In this document: positions 16,268 to 26,454 of the stretch, one piece after another
Numbering within the stretch: position 1 is the first letter of the stretch
How the letters are laid out: the number at the start of each line of letters is the position of its first letter
Origin: a virus
IMG/VR virus record: IMGVR_UViG_3300032213_002364
Coordinates: 1 to 50,413 of that record
Direction: 5' to 3' (one strand)
Length of the DNA: 50,413 nt
Notes under the pieces: model-generated
Database searches by the model: none
Told to the model about the DNA's origin: nothing
Seen by the model: the letters and a program-made list of their open reading frames with translations, nothing else
Position numbers and translations under genes: made by a program

Positions 16268-18179
16268 TTTACTATTGGTGCAGGTTGTCGATAAGTACGG
16301 ACCTAATAGTTTTTTACCACTAGCAATTAGTTATCAATGGATGTATGCCCAGACAAGTGAAATAGTAAAAAAAAATTTCAGGGTTTTGGATGTAATCATT
16401 GAAAAAAAAACACCAAAAAAATACGTTGAAAGTTTAGATTTTGAACCACATATTGTTGCCCTTAGTAGTTATGTTTGGAATTGGAATTATAATAGAGAAC
16501 TATCGAAAGAAATAAAGAAGAAATATCCTAATTGCTTAATTATAACAGGAGGACCAAACGTCGATAAAAGAGACGTGGATTTCTTTAAGAAAAATGAAAT
16601 GTTTGATATTGCAGTTCTTGGTGAGGGTGAAATCGCATTTAAAGAAATCTTAGAAAGATATTTAAAAAATAAAAATTATGATAATATACCACATGTTTTT
16701 CCAAAAAGCGGAAAATTATGTGAGCTACCATCAAGATTAAATAATTTAGAAATAATACCAAGTCCAATACTTTCTGGATTTTATGATTGGATTATTGAAA
16801 AAGTAGAAAAGGAAAATGGACCTCAAATATGGCAGGTGACATATGAAACACTAAGGGGGTGCCCATATAAATGTGCTTTCTGTGATATTGGTGATGAATA
16901 TTGGCAAAAAATTAAAACATTTGATTTAGAGAGAGTGTATAACGAAATAGATTGGATGTCTGATAAAAAAATTGAATATGTCAGTGTTTGTGATTCAAAT
17001 TGGGGGATGATGGAAAGAGACAAAGACATTACAAAATATGTTATTCAAAAAAAGTTGGAGACTGGATACCCTAAATTTTGGGATGTAACGTGGGCTAAAT
17101 CAAATGTTGAACAAATATATGAAATTGCCACCATGGATAATGATGCTAAAAGTAGGCTTTTTAAGGGAATAACATTTGCAATGCAAAGTTTCAATACTGA
17201 TACATTAATTGCAACAAACAGATTTAATTTAAAACAAGATAAAGTGTACTCGTATTTACAAAAATATCGAGAACAAAATATTTCAACATATAGTGAATTA
17301 ATTTGGCCAATGCCAAACGAAACCTACGATACATTAAAAATAGGAATCCAAAAATTAATTGATTTAGGACAAAAAGATTTTTTAATGGTTCATCCATTAG
17401 TGTTAACCTACAATGCCACGATGGGTCAACCATGGTATATGGAAAAACATGGTTTAAAATATGAAACGGTTCCTTTAGATACGTTTTATTTAAGCGTTGA
17501 AGATTTGGAAAACTACATTATAGAACATACTTGGGGGGTAAAAGCAACTAGTACTGCAAGTGAAGAGGAGGTTTTTAAAGGACACTCATTTTCACATTTA
17601 TTAATTGTTTTATATTATTACGGGTGGGCGCATTATCTATTAGAATATCTTTTTAATAAATATGGATACAAACATATTGATGTGATTGAAAAAATGTTGT
17701 TATATTTTACTAATAATCCCGAAACTTTAATTGGGTCTGAAATAAAAAAAACCGATGAATCTTTAAAATCGGTATTCTATAATAATGGGTTTTGGGGTCG
17801 ACAAGTATTAGGTGAGAATGATATATTTTGGGAGTACAAAAGTGCCACTAGTATTGTTTTTCACCAAAACAGGAATACCTTACGACAGGAATTTATGAAA
17901 TTTATTAATGATGTGTTTAATATGGATTTAGAAGATGTAATTCAATTAAATATGGACATGTGTTTTGATTATAGAACTTCATATCCTATAACCAAAAAAT
18001 ATTCAAAAGATACTTTGAAGTATTGTTTAAATTTAGAGGAAAATTTATTACATTTAAATCATTATGATAGCATAACAAATTTTGATGAAAAAACTTTTTT
18101 TCATACTGCATATCATTATCAAAGAAAAAATAGATATTGGAAATGTCACTTTTCAGAATTTCAAATGAATCCCCTATAA
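16260..18179 (+). CDS. B12-binding-type radical SAM protein
   Basis: In this 639-residue protein, residues 1-135 resemble a cobalamin-binding Rossmann domain (IVALSSYVWNWN, CLIITGGPNVD, VLGEGEIAFKEIL). No DxHxxG motif is seen, so any cobalamin would bind base-off without the lower-ligand His. The radical SAM cluster is RGCPYKCAFC (C201, C205, C208), followed by a barrel with YVSVCDSNWG and LIWPMPNETYDTL. The C-terminal about 230 residues are helical. Relatives include class B radical methylases and other B12-type enzymes acting on unreactive carbons. C-methylation or another radical step on a sugar is a reasonable guess. Confidence 0.82.
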   Translation: MNNLLLVQVVDKYGPNSFLPLAISYQWMYAQTSEIVKKNFRVLDVIIEKKTPKKYVESLDFEPHIVALSSYVWNWNYNRELSKEIKKKYPNCLIITGGPNVDKRDVDFFKKNEMFDIAVLGEGEIAFKEILERYLKNKNYDNIPHVFPKSGKLCELPSRLNNLEIIPSPILSGFYDWIIEKVEKENGPQIWQVTYETLRGCPYKCAFCDIGDEYWQKIKTFDLERVYNEIDWMSDKKIEYVSVCDSNWGMMERDKDITKYVIQKKLETGYPKFWDVTWAKSNVEQIYEIATMDNDAKSRLFKGITFAMQSFNTDTLIATNRFNLKQDKVYSYLQKYREQNISTYSELIWPMPNETYDTLKIGIQKLIDLGQKDFLMVHPLVLTYNATMGQPWYMEKHGLKYETVPLDTFYLSVEDLENYIIEHTWGVKATSTASEEEVFKGHSFSHLLIVLYYYGWAHYLLEYLFNKYGYKHIDVIEKMLLYFTNNPETLIGSEIKKTDESLKSVFYNNGFWGRQVLGENDIFWEYKSATSIVFHQNRNTLRQEFMKFINDVFNMDLEDVIQLNMDMCFDYRTSYPITKKYSKDTLKYCLNLEENLLHLNHYDSITNFDEKTFFHTAYHYQRKNRYWKCHFSEFQMNPL

Positions 18180-18991
18180 TCAAAAATTTTGGTTTATCTA
18201 ATCAAAAAATATACTTCAATTCAACAGATTATGAAGAACTTTATCAGAAAAACAAAATTGAGAAAGGTTCCGATTGGTATTATTATGACAATGAAATTGA
18301 ATATAAATTTAATTCGTGGGGATATAGAACAAAAGAATTTGATGACTTAGAGAAAGATTATCTATTAACATTTGGGTGTTCATATACAGAAGGTATCGGA
18401 TTACATTATGAGGATATGTGGTCCACCAAGTTATCCAAGGTTTTAAATTTGGATATTTTTAATTTGGGGTCAGGAGGAAATGGACCAGATTTTCAAATGT
18501 ATAATACAATTTTATTTTTTAATTATGTTTTAAAATTAAATAAACTACCTAAGTTGGTGGTATATCAATGGCCAGAAATACATAGAACAACATTTGCGTT
18601 TAAGTCACAAGAACATAATGGAATAGAGTTCCAACCATTTTCTGGCGCAATACCTGAAGAATGGTATCCACAAAATTCATTAGAATATGGGTCATGGTAT
18701 TTTTATAGTTACTTAGAAAATCGTGGGGAATTAATAAAAAATACTAATTTTAGCCCAATGACCGTAGACGCTCTTTGGAAATCCGCAGGTGTTAAAGTTT
18801 TACATTGGACATATTCTAGTGATTTTAAAATGATACACAAAGAATTTTTTATTTCGAATAATGTTGATTTAATAAATGTAATTGACGATAGTAATACTAA
18901 AGCCAGAGATTGTGCACACAATGGTAAAGAGGCACAAGATATAGTAATAAAATATTTACTAAAAAAATTAAATTTTAATGGTATCAGTTAA
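18143..18991 (+). CDS. SGNH/GDSL-type hydrolase or acyltransferase
   Basis: ATG 18143 is preferred over TTG 18137; the gene overlaps the previous one by 37 bases. Of the 282 residues, block I is FGCSYTEG (nucleophile S80, with Cys in the usual Asp place). An NLGSGGNGPD block provides the oxyanion Gly and Asn (G111, N113). The C-terminal RDCAHNG supplies Asp and His (D256, H259). An N-terminal extension of about 70 residues precedes the fold. In glycan clusters such proteins remove or transfer acetyl groups on sugars. No signal peptide is present, so it should act in the cytoplasm. Confidence 0.78.
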   Translation: MSLFRISNESPIIKNFGLSNQKIYFNSTDYEELYQKNKIEKGSDWYYYDNEIEYKFNSWGYRTKEFDDLEKDYLLTFGCSYTEGIGLHYEDMWSTKLSKVLNLDIFNLGSGGNGPDFQMYNTILFFNYVLKLNKLPKLVVYQWPEIHRTTFAFKSQEHNGIEFQPFSGAIPEEWYPQNSLEYGSWYFYSYLENRGELIKNTNFSPMTVDALWKSAGVKVLHWTYSSDFKMIHKEFFISNNVDLINVIDDSNTKARDCAHNGKEAQDIVIKYLLKKLNFNGIS

Positions 18992-19988
18992 TAATGAATG
19001 GGGCAGATTAAGGGAAATAATTGTTGGAACAATTGATAATGCAAACATGCCTACCCACGGTAAAGATTTACATTGTGTTAATTACGCAACTGAAACTGAG
19101 ATACCAAAAGATGAAATTGGATTTTGGGATAAACAGGTTTATGATGAAACACAAGAAGATTTAGAAAATCTTTCTAGTTTACTAACTAATATTGGGGTAA
19201 AGGTTTATAGACCATCCCCGATTGATACGCAAAAAGTTGTTTCTAACGGTTATTGGGAAACAACACAGTATTATACCTTTTGTCCACGAGACACTGTAAC
19301 CGTAATTGGCAATAATATATTAGAATCTCCAATGTCTCTCAGATCGAGACAATTTGAAACCGATTGTTTTAGGGACATTTTTATAAAAAAAATGGAAGAA
19401 GGGGCCAATTGGGTCAGTGCTCCCAAACCAAGATTGTTAGATTCAATGTATCAAAGAGAAGATTTGTCTAAAATTACTTTGAATAATCATGAACCCGTAT
19501 TTGATGCCGCTAATATACTTAGGTGTAATAATGATATACTGTATTTGGTATCTAACACTGGAAATTTAAAAGGGGCCAAATGGTTACAAAATTTTTTAGG
19601 GAAAGACTATAGAGTACATACAATTGAAAACGTATATTCTTATATTCATATAGATTCAACAATTGCATTATTACGTGAAGGACTTTGTTTATTAAATCCT
19701 GAAAGAGTAAATGAAAATAATATACCTGATTTTTTAAAATCATGGGATAAAATATGGTGTCCACCTATGGTTGATATTGGGTACCATAAAACAATAAGGG
19801 CATCTGTTTGGATTGGTGTTAATTTATTATCTGTTGATGAGAATACTGTAATTGTGGACAACAGACAAATAGAATTAATAAAAGAATTGAAAAAATATAA
19901 TATTGACACGTTGGATTGTAAAATAAGACACTCTAGAACTTTGGGTGGGTCATTTCATTGTGTTACAACAGAATTATCAAGAGATTAA
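18978..19988 (+). CDS. Amidinotransferase (arginine:glycine or inosamine amidinotransferase-like)
   Basis: This 336-residue protein matches the amidinotransferase fold: EWGRLREIIVG at the N-terminus, a CPRDT strand, PVFDAANILR (D176), YSYIHIDS (H224, D226), and the catalytic C328 in TLGGSFHCVT. In the family this Cys takes an amidino group from arginine and passes it to an amine, either glycine (creatine pathway) or an amino-cyclitol phosphate (streptomycin StrB type). All key residues are present and the length is normal, so it is probably active. In a sugar island the likely acceptor is an amino sugar or amino-cyclitol, giving a guanidino group. It overlaps the SGNH gene by 14 bases. Confidence 0.86.
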   Translation: MVSVNNEWGRLREIIVGTIDNANMPTHGKDLHCVNYATETEIPKDEIGFWDKQVYDETQEDLENLSSLLTNIGVKVYRPSPIDTQKVVSNGYWETTQYYTFCPRDTVTVIGNNILESPMSLRSRQFETDCFRDIFIKKMEEGANWVSAPKPRLLDSMYQREDLSKITLNNHEPVFDAANILRCNNDILYLVSNTGNLKGAKWLQNFLGKDYRVHTIENVYSYIHIDSTIALLREGLCLLNPERVNENNIPDFLKSWDKIWCPPMVDIGYHKTIRASVWIGVNLLSVDENTVIVDNRQIELIKELKKYNIDTLDCKIRHSRTLGGSFHCVTTELSRD

Positions 19989-19989
19989 T

Positions 19990-22155
19990 ATGAAATTTTT
20001 ATTATTAGGAGGTGGTGGTTATCTCGGTAGCGTATTATCTGAATTAATTTCGGAAAGACGGCAGGAAGTCATAGTGTATGATACGTTTAAGTATTGGAAC
20101 GTGAATAACAATCCGCAAAATGTAACATATATTAAGGATGACCTTACAAACATAACAAATCACTTGGATAAATTTCAAAATGTTGATTATGTATTGTATA
20201 TGGCGTCACCAAGGTTCGGTGAGGTTAGAGACGACTTGCACATTACCTCAGAGATTTTATTAATGGATCACACATTGAAATGTGTTAGGAAGGTATCTCC
20301 AAATTATAAATTAATATTTTTTAGTAGTTGCAGTGTTTACGGAAATACCAATGATGTTGTTGATGAAAATACTGAATTGGTACCGACCACCATGTATTCT
20401 AAATTAAAAATAGAGGGTGAAAAACAAATTTTGAATTCCGATATTAAAAATTATTTAATTGTGAGATTAGCAACTTTATATGGTGTGGGAATTATTGAAA
20501 GGGATGATTTATTGATTAATAATATAGTAAATGATATTAAGAACAACAAAAAGATTCAGATATATGAGCCAGAAGCCTATCGACCAAATTTAAATGTTAA
20601 AGATTGTGCTGAAATCATTTTCAGACTATGTGCAGAAAATATAGAAAACAAGGTAATAAATGTTGGTTATAATAAATTTAATATAACTAAAACACAATTA
20701 ATACATAAAGTTGAACAATCAATAAATAAAAAAATTGATGTGGATTTTGTGGATGATGGGTTAGAATTTAGATCTTATTACGTTAACTTTGATAAGTTAG
20801 AAAAATATATTTTAAACTTCTCACCAAAATTATTGGAAAGGGGTATATATGAGATATTCTTTAAAGAAAAACTTGTTTTTGGGTTAGAAGAATATGACTC
20901 GATATTAGGTTGCCCAAGACCAAATGGGTCGAGTAGAACTTGGTATTTGGAAGAAGAGGGGAGATTAGATATACCCAAAATGTGGGGTGTGTGGAATTTG
21001 ATGGACGTAAATAGTAACTATAAACTTTTCGGGCATGGTACATATAAAGACCAAGTAGCACCAAATTTTTATGAAGAATTTGTAGATTTTAGACAAAAAG
21101 AAAAAATAAATGATGAAACATACATTTATCTTATAAATGTTTTTCATCCTAATTTTTTTATAAGAAACGAAAAAATTGGATTCAAGTGTATTTCAGAAAA
21201 ATATATAAAAGATATAAAATCAGGATTATGTAAATTAGTTTTAGTAAACGGTTTAGAAGGTTATATTGGTTGTGAAAATAATAATGATTTAGAAATATTA
21301 AATTCTTGGATAAAAGAATTAGATATTCCATCAGAATTTGTTTTTTTATTAAGTGGTAATTTAATTATAGAAGAAGTCGCAAAAAGTAAAGGGATGGATT
21401 TTAAGTGTATTCCGATTTCAATATTTGATAATTGGGTCAATTATCACGTGATGAGAGAAAAAACCGAATCAATACCATTCAATCCCAGAGACAATAAATT
21501 TCTATATTTATCCTACAATAGAAATGTAAGACCTCACAGAATACATTTTTTATCTAATATTTTATCAAAAGATTTATTAGATGTAGGTAAGGTGAGTTTG
21601 AATCAATTTCAATATGTTCAAAATTTACCCGATGATCACCCAACTAATCAATTACAAAAAAGAGCCCCAATTGAAATTGATAGAGGGTTAGATTATAATT
21701 GGGCAAATGATATTGCAATTCAAGACCACGAAGATACATTTATTTCGATTGTGACTGAAAGTTTGACAGATAAATATACACTTTTTTTATCTGAAAAAAT
21801 ATGGAAACCTATTTCTTGCGGTCACCCATTTATGGTATTAGGTAATAAAGGAACCCTCAAAAAACTAAAAGAGCTTGGGTTTAAAACTTTTGACAAGTGG
21901 TTTGATGAAAGTTACGATAATGAGGAGGAAATGAGTATTAGGTCAGAAATCATAATAAATGAAATTGAAAAATTTAAAAATAAGACGGTTGATGAATTAA
22001 AACAGATTAGAAATGAAATGTCTGAAATTTGTGAACACAATAGAATAAATTATCTTCAAATGGTTACATATAAGTATACTTTTAACGGTGATAGTATGAA
22101 TAATTATAAAGAAATACTATCATTACTAAATCAAATAAAATTAGGCATAATATGA
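19990..22155 (+). CDS. NAD-dependent epimerase fused to a GT10-like glycosyltransferase domain
   Basis: ATG 19990 is chosen because it starts directly at the NAD-loop strand (MKFLLLGGGGYLGS); upstream starts add 15 unrelated residues. Of 721 residues, about 1-300 are an extended SDR with FFSSCSVYG and YSKLK (canonical YxxxK). Residues about 310-721 belong to the family found five more times in this window: LSYNRNVRPHR, FISIVTES, FLSEKIWKPI, GHPFMVLG and a final DESYD. This part resembles the donor half of GT10 fucosyltransferases. The chain may make a nucleotide sugar and transfer it, channelling the product. The previous stop lies one base before the start. Confidence 0.8.
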   Translation: MKFLLLGGGGYLGSVLSELISERRQEVIVYDTFKYWNVNNNPQNVTYIKDDLTNITNHLDKFQNVDYVLYMASPRFGEVRDDLHITSEILLMDHTLKCVRKVSPNYKLIFFSSCSVYGNTNDVVDENTELVPTTMYSKLKIEGEKQILNSDIKNYLIVRLATLYGVGIIERDDLLINNIVNDIKNNKKIQIYEPEAYRPNLNVKDCAEIIFRLCAENIENKVINVGYNKFNITKTQLIHKVEQSINKKIDVDFVDDGLEFRSYYVNFDKLEKYILNFSPKLLERGIYEIFFKEKLVFGLEEYDSILGCPRPNGSSRTWYLEEEGRLDIPKMWGVWNLMDVNSNYKLFGHGTYKDQVAPNFYEEFVDFRQKEKINDETYIYLINVFHPNFFIRNEKIGFKCISEKYIKDIKSGLCKLVLVNGLEGYIGCENNNDLEILNSWIKELDIPSEFVFLLSGNLIIEEVAKSKGMDFKCIPISIFDNWVNYHVMREKTESIPFNPRDNKFLYLSYNRNVRPHRIHFLSNILSKDLLDVGKVSLNQFQYVQNLPDDHPTNQLQKRAPIEIDRGLDYNWANDIAIQDHEDTFISIVTESLTDKYTLFLSEKIWKPISCGHPFMVLGNKGTLKKLKELGFKTFDKWFDESYDNEEEMSIRSEIIINEIEKFKNKTVDELKQIRNEMSEICEHNRINYLQMVTYKYTFNGDSMNNYKEILSLLNQIKLGII

Positions 22156-23324
22156 AAATAGGATTTATTGGGGTTGGAAAATTAGGTAAAGACGCTGCGG
22201 AAGTGATGTCATATCATCACGATGTAATTGGTTATGATATACAAAAAGTTGATACAGATAGGTTTGATGTGGTTGACTCTATTGAGAATGTCTGTAAAGA
22301 TAGAGAATTAATCTTTATTGCAGTCCCAACCCCACATCATATTGATTACGATGGTCGATATCCTACATCACATTTAGAAAATAAAGACTTCGATTACTCT
22401 ATCGTAAAAAGTGTATTGACTGAGGTTAATAAGTTTGCAAACAAAAATCAATTAGTCATTTTAATTTCTACAGTACTTCCAGGTACAATTAGAAGGGAAT
22501 TCATTAGTTTATGTGATAATTTTAGATTTATATACAATCCATATCTAATTGCTATGGGTACTGTTAAATGGGATATGGTTAATCCTGAGATGATTATTAT
22601 TGGGACCGAGGATGGAACCACAACTGGTGACGCTAAATTACTAATAGATTTTTATAAAACATTTGTAAAATTCGACACCCGATACGAAGTGGGTACGTGG
22701 GATGAGGCGGAAGGAATTAAAATCTTTTACAACACATTCATTTCAACTAAAGTCGCACTTGTTAATATGATTCAAGATGTTGCGGAAAAATTGGGTAATA
22801 TCAATGTTGACGTTATTACAGGAGCCTTAGAAAGAAGTACTAATCGAATATTAGGGCCTGCGTATATGAAAGCGGGAATGGGAGATGGTGGGGGATGTCA
22901 CCCAAGAGATAACATAGCGTTAAGATACTTAGCGGAAAATTTAAATTTAGGTTACGATTTGTTTGATTCCATAATGACTGCTAGAGAAATACAATCAAAA
23001 AACATGGCAATTAAATTGGTAAATTTATCTAAAAAATATAATTTACCTATTGTTATTTTAGGTAAATCATATAAACCTGATGTGGATTATATTGATGGGT
23101 CATCATCAATTTTAGTTGGTTATTATGTGGAGAAATTAGGTGTGGAGGTTAAATATGACGTAGAGGTACCTATTGACGCAATTTATCTTTTGGCACATTA
23201 TGGTAAACATCATAATTATAATTTTACAAAAAATTCTATTGTTTTAGATCCGTGGAGAAAATATAAAAATGATGACATTGAAGTGATTCATTATGGAAAC
23301 ACAAGAATTAAAAAAGGAACTTAA
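22152..23324 (+). CDS. UDP-glucose/GDP-mannose 6-dehydrogenase family
   Basis: This 390-residue protein starts with the NAD loop IGFIGVGKLGK. It has the family landmarks IFIAVPTPH, LISTVLPGT, YNPYLIAMG, K200 in YNTFISTK, the catalytic C249 in GDGGGCHPRDN, and GKSYKPDVD in the C-terminal UDP-binding part. The reaction is two-step NAD oxidation of a nucleotide hexose at C6 to the uronate, such as UDP-glucuronate. The Cys loop reads GGGCHP instead of the usual GGSCFP, a mild change. It overlaps the preceding gene by 4 bases and the next by 32. Confidence 0.9.
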   Translation: MKIGFIGVGKLGKDAAEVMSYHHDVIGYDIQKVDTDRFDVVDSIENVCKDRELIFIAVPTPHHIDYDGRYPTSHLENKDFDYSIVKSVLTEVNKFANKNQLVILISTVLPGTIRREFISLCDNFRFIYNPYLIAMGTVKWDMVNPEMIIIGTEDGTTTGDAKLLIDFYKTFVKFDTRYEVGTWDEAEGIKIFYNTFISTKVALVNMIQDVAEKLGNINVDVITGALERSTNRILGPAYMKAGMGDGGGCHPRDNIALRYLAENLNLGYDLFDSIMTAREIQSKNMAIKLVNLSKKYNLPIVILGKSYKPDVDYIDGSSSILVGYYVEKLGVEVKYDVEVPIDAIYLLAHYGKHHNYNFTKNSIVLDPWRKYKNDDIEVIHYGNTRIKKGT

Positions 23325-24525
23325 TTTAGTGTATGATGATTGGATTGATGAGGTTCCGTTACCAAATGGTAACAAAATATTTCCACAATATAATTTAGGG
23401 ATAGGTGAATATATTTCTGAAACATATAACTTGAACGTAAAATACTTTAAACTGGAACATATAAAAAAAGAACCAAACAAAAAATTTTTTTATATCATTC
23501 AACACACAAGTATAAGACTTGATTCAATATTATCACCTGAAATGATTATTTCAGAAATAATTCTAAAATTGTTTCATGAATGTGAAAACTTAAATATCTT
23601 ATTTTTAGACGCTCATGAAAGTTATTTAAATACAGATTTTTTGATGTTAAAGAATGTTATAGAAAAAAATAAAATAGATGAAAAGAGATTTTATATTATC
23701 AATAATAACCATTTAACAGAAAAACAAATAAAAAAAAATAATTTAAATATTAATTATCACTCAAACATCTTAATACCACTTGGATATGTTTGTTCCGTTC
23801 AAAACAAAAATATTATTACTAATTTTATTATAAACAAAGTAGGTAAATTTTTTATTTGTTTAAACAATATGAAAAAAATACATCGTCTGATTCTTTTATC
23901 TAATTTAAAAAAATTAGAAATAATAGATGATGTTAATTGGTCCTATAGAGACGGTAATAACAATTTTAGTAATCGTAATTATAATAATTTTAAAGATATT
24001 TTAAGTGAGAATGATTTTAATTATCTTAAAAACGATATTCTTTTTTTTAATACTATTGAATTAAAAAATGCTGATTTTGAAAACGATGTTACTGATTTAC
24101 CATTCATTGGTCACATTTCTGAAATTGTAAAAGACCAAGAAAACTCATATATTAATATAGTTTCAGAATCTTTATTTTTGGAAGAAGATGTTGTACAAAT
24201 AACAGAGAAATCATTGAAACCTTTTTTTTATTACCAAATACCAATATTTTGTGCAACACGTCATCATGTAAAATCCCTGAAAGAAAAATACGATTTTGAT
24301 TTGTTTTCAGATATTGTTAATCATGATTATGATAATGAATATGATAATGTAGAAAGAATGAAAAAACTTATATTGGAAATAAAAAGACTAAATAACCAAA
24401 AAGAAGAAATTAAAAAAATATATCCATCTTTGGAAGAAAGGATGAAATTAAATAAAATTAAATTATTTAATATTCTAAAAAATAAAGATGACGAAAATTT
24501 TATAAAAAATATGTGCAATGAATAA
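23293..24525 (+). CDS. GT10-like glycosyltransferase family protein
   Basis: This 410-residue member of the paralogous family is rich in Asn, Lys and Ile. Shared landmarks are an N-terminal DDWIDEVPLPNG, ILFLDAHES, FICLNNMKKIHR, IIDDVNWS, SYINIVSES, ITEKSLKPF, PIFCATRHH and FDLFSDIVNHDYDN. The ES/TEK/KPF block looks like the GT10 donor-site motif, in which an invariant Glu-Lys contacts GDP-fucose. It is probably a GT-B glycosyltransferase; the exact activity is unproven. It overlaps the dehydrogenase upstream by 32 bases and the next paralogue by 8. Confidence 0.72.
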   Translation: METQELKKELNLVYDDWIDEVPLPNGNKIFPQYNLGIGEYISETYNLNVKYFKLEHIKKEPNKKFFYIIQHTSIRLDSILSPEMIISEIILKLFHECENLNILFLDAHESYLNTDFLMLKNVIEKNKIDEKRFYIINNNHLTEKQIKKNNLNINYHSNILIPLGYVCSVQNKNIITNFIINKVGKFFICLNNMKKIHRLILLSNLKKLEIIDDVNWSYRDGNNNFSNRNYNNFKDILSENDFNYLKNDILFFNTIELKNADFENDVTDLPFIGHISEIVKDQENSYINIVSESLFLEEDVVQITEKSLKPFFYYQIPIFCATRHHVKSLKEKYDFDLFSDIVNHDYDNEYDNVERMKKLILEIKRLNNQKEEIKKIYPSLEERMKLNKIKLFNILKNKDDENFIKNMCNE

Positions 24526-25831
24526 AAATATTAGACTTGTTTTTGAAAAATGGGATGGGGATAAACCATTACCTAATTGTTCCGAATTTTTCGGTTCAGA
24601 CGGATTTAGGTATGAGGATGGGTTTTTCGATTTTTATGAAAGATTTTACTACAGTTTGGGAGCATATGAAAGATACTCACTTCCAAGGACTTTCAATAAA
24701 ATACAGGACGTATACGACAATAAAAATTTAAAATATTACTTTTTTATAAAAACGGCTTTGTCCATCGATCAGATGTTCAAGGAAAGAAATCTTTCTTTTT
24801 CTGTAGAAGTATTAAACTGTTTGAGAAGTTGTGAAAATTTCTCAGTTGTTTTTTTAACTGAACATGAAAGTGACGATGAAATGGGATATGTAGAGTTGAA
24901 AAATTATATTACCAAAAATAAGTTAAGTGATAATCAATTTATGCTCTTGAATAATAATGGAAACTTTCAAATGTACAATGAGAAGTATAATGGAAATATC
25001 TGTTTCAATCAGTTACAACTAATACCAATCACAAGCACTAGTATTTTTTCTGATTTGAAACCACCGTTAATAACTGAAAAAACTGGCAAACTATTCATAT
25101 GTCACAACAAATCATCTAAACCTCATCGATATGCGACATTAGCATTACTACATAAAAAGGGTTTGATTGATGATGTAAATTGGTCTTTGGTGACTGGTCA
25201 AATACGACCACCAGAAGATTATGTTTGGTTAAATGAGGTTTTACCTACTGATATTGTTAATAGTTGTGAAAAAGAAATAAAAGAACTTTTTTCAATAAAG
25301 GTGAAAGAAAGTGATTATGAAATAAATAAAAAGTATTTTAATGAAAATGGAGATATAATTTTTGATAAAAATGAATTTCCAAAATTAGGAGATACTGCTA
25401 TGGAATCGGGGGGATTGTTGATACCTGAAGATAGTTTTTCATATATGAATTCATATATAAATATTGTCACAGAATCTCAGTTTAGGGACGATTTTAATGT
25501 TATTCATATCAGCGAAAAATCATTTAGACCATTTGCGTATTATAATTTACCTCTGATTGTTGCTACTCAGAATCATATCAAATATATGAAAGATAAATAT
25601 GGATTCGATTTTTATGAAGATTTGATAAATCACGATTATGATAATGTGAAATCAATAGGTGGTAGAATAACAATGTTAATTGATGAAGCAATTAGGTTAA
25701 AAAATAACAAAGAAGATGTTATAAAATTTTATAAACAAAATACTCATAGATTAATAAAAAATCAAAAAATTGTTAGTGAAATTAAAAACAATCATGATGA
25801 TTATGAATTGTTCAAAAGGTTAATGTCATGA
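24518..25831 (+). CDS. GT10-like glycosyltransferase family protein, tandem paralogue
   Basis: This 437-residue protein is homologous throughout to the gene before it: FEKWDGDKPLPN, VVFLTEHES, FICHNKSSKPHR, LIDDVNWS, SYINIVTES, ISEKSFRPF, PLIVATQNH and FDFYEDLINHDYDN. The tandem arrangement suggests duplication followed by divergence, perhaps to add two different sugars or linkages. A GT-B fold with nucleotide-sugar binding in the C-terminal half is the most likely reading. The ATGA junction with the next SGNH gene implies coupling. Confidence 0.72.
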   Translation: MNKNIRLVFEKWDGDKPLPNCSEFFGSDGFRYEDGFFDFYERFYYSLGAYERYSLPRTFNKIQDVYDNKNLKYYFFIKTALSIDQMFKERNLSFSVEVLNCLRSCENFSVVFLTEHESDDEMGYVELKNYITKNKLSDNQFMLLNNNGNFQMYNEKYNGNICFNQLQLIPITSTSIFSDLKPPLITEKTGKLFICHNKSSKPHRYATLALLHKKGLIDDVNWSLVTGQIRPPEDYVWLNEVLPTDIVNSCEKEIKELFSIKVKESDYEINKKYFNENGDIIFDKNEFPKLGDTAMESGGLLIPEDSFSYMNSYINIVTESQFRDDFNVIHISEKSFRPFAYYNLPLIVATQNHIKYMKDKYGFDFYEDLINHDYDNVKSIGGRITMLIDEAIRLKNNKEDVIKFYKQNTHRLIKNQKIVSEIKNNHDDYELFKRLMS

Positions 25832-26454
25832 GATTAATTTGTTTTGGAGATAGTTGGACTGCGGGTCATGGTATTGAGACTAATATTGAATACAAAGAAA
25901 CCGCAACTCCACCCATTTTTATTGAAAAACTTAGAAACCAAAATTCTTGGCCAAGATGGACATCGGAAAAATTAGGTGGTATTGAATATGTAAATATGGG
26001 TGTTTGTGGCTATGGGAACGAATATATTTTTCGTGAAATTGAATCTGCAATAAACCATAATTTTATTGAAAAGACTGACATTATTATTGTTATGTTTTCT
26101 TACCCTTATAGGTACACGGGAGATACCTATACAGTTATTGAAGTTTACAATAAAATTGAGAATATCCTTAATGGGTATAAACACTTTTATTTTAATTCAT
26201 TTTTCCCAACATTTAAATATGAAACAGAAATTGACATAAAGGAACTATCATCTTGTTTTATAAGCCCAAATAAAACCGTTTCAGACATATTAAAAGAGTA
26301 TGAACTAAATAATGATATATCTGTTTGGGAACATAATAGTAGATTAGTATGGAATGATGAAAAAAATTTTTACGAAGGAGATTACCACCCAAATCTTCTT
26401 GGGTACAAAATAATTGGACAATACATATATGAGAGTATTACAGATAAATTATGA
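25828..26454 (+). CDS. SGNH/GDSL hydrolase
   Basis: This is a compact 208-residue SGNH protein with all blocks: FGDSWTAG (S9), NMGVCGYGNEY (G61, N64) and GDYHPNLLG (D185, H187). It has no leader peptide. The family includes carbohydrate O-acetylesterases and acyltransferases. Its place between a GT10-like and a DUF5672 glycosyltransferase fits trimming or transfer of acyl groups on the glycan. It overlaps both neighbours by 4 bases. Confidence 0.84.
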   Translation: MRLICFGDSWTAGHGIETNIEYKETATPPIFIEKLRNQNSWPRWTSEKLGGIEYVNMGVCGYGNEYIFREIESAINHNFIEKTDIIIVMFSYPYRYTGDTYTVIEVYNKIENILNGYKHFYFNSFFPTFKYETEIDIKELSSCFISPNKTVSDILKEYELNNDISVWEHNSRLVWNDEKNFYEGDYHPNLLGYKIIGQYIYESITDKL

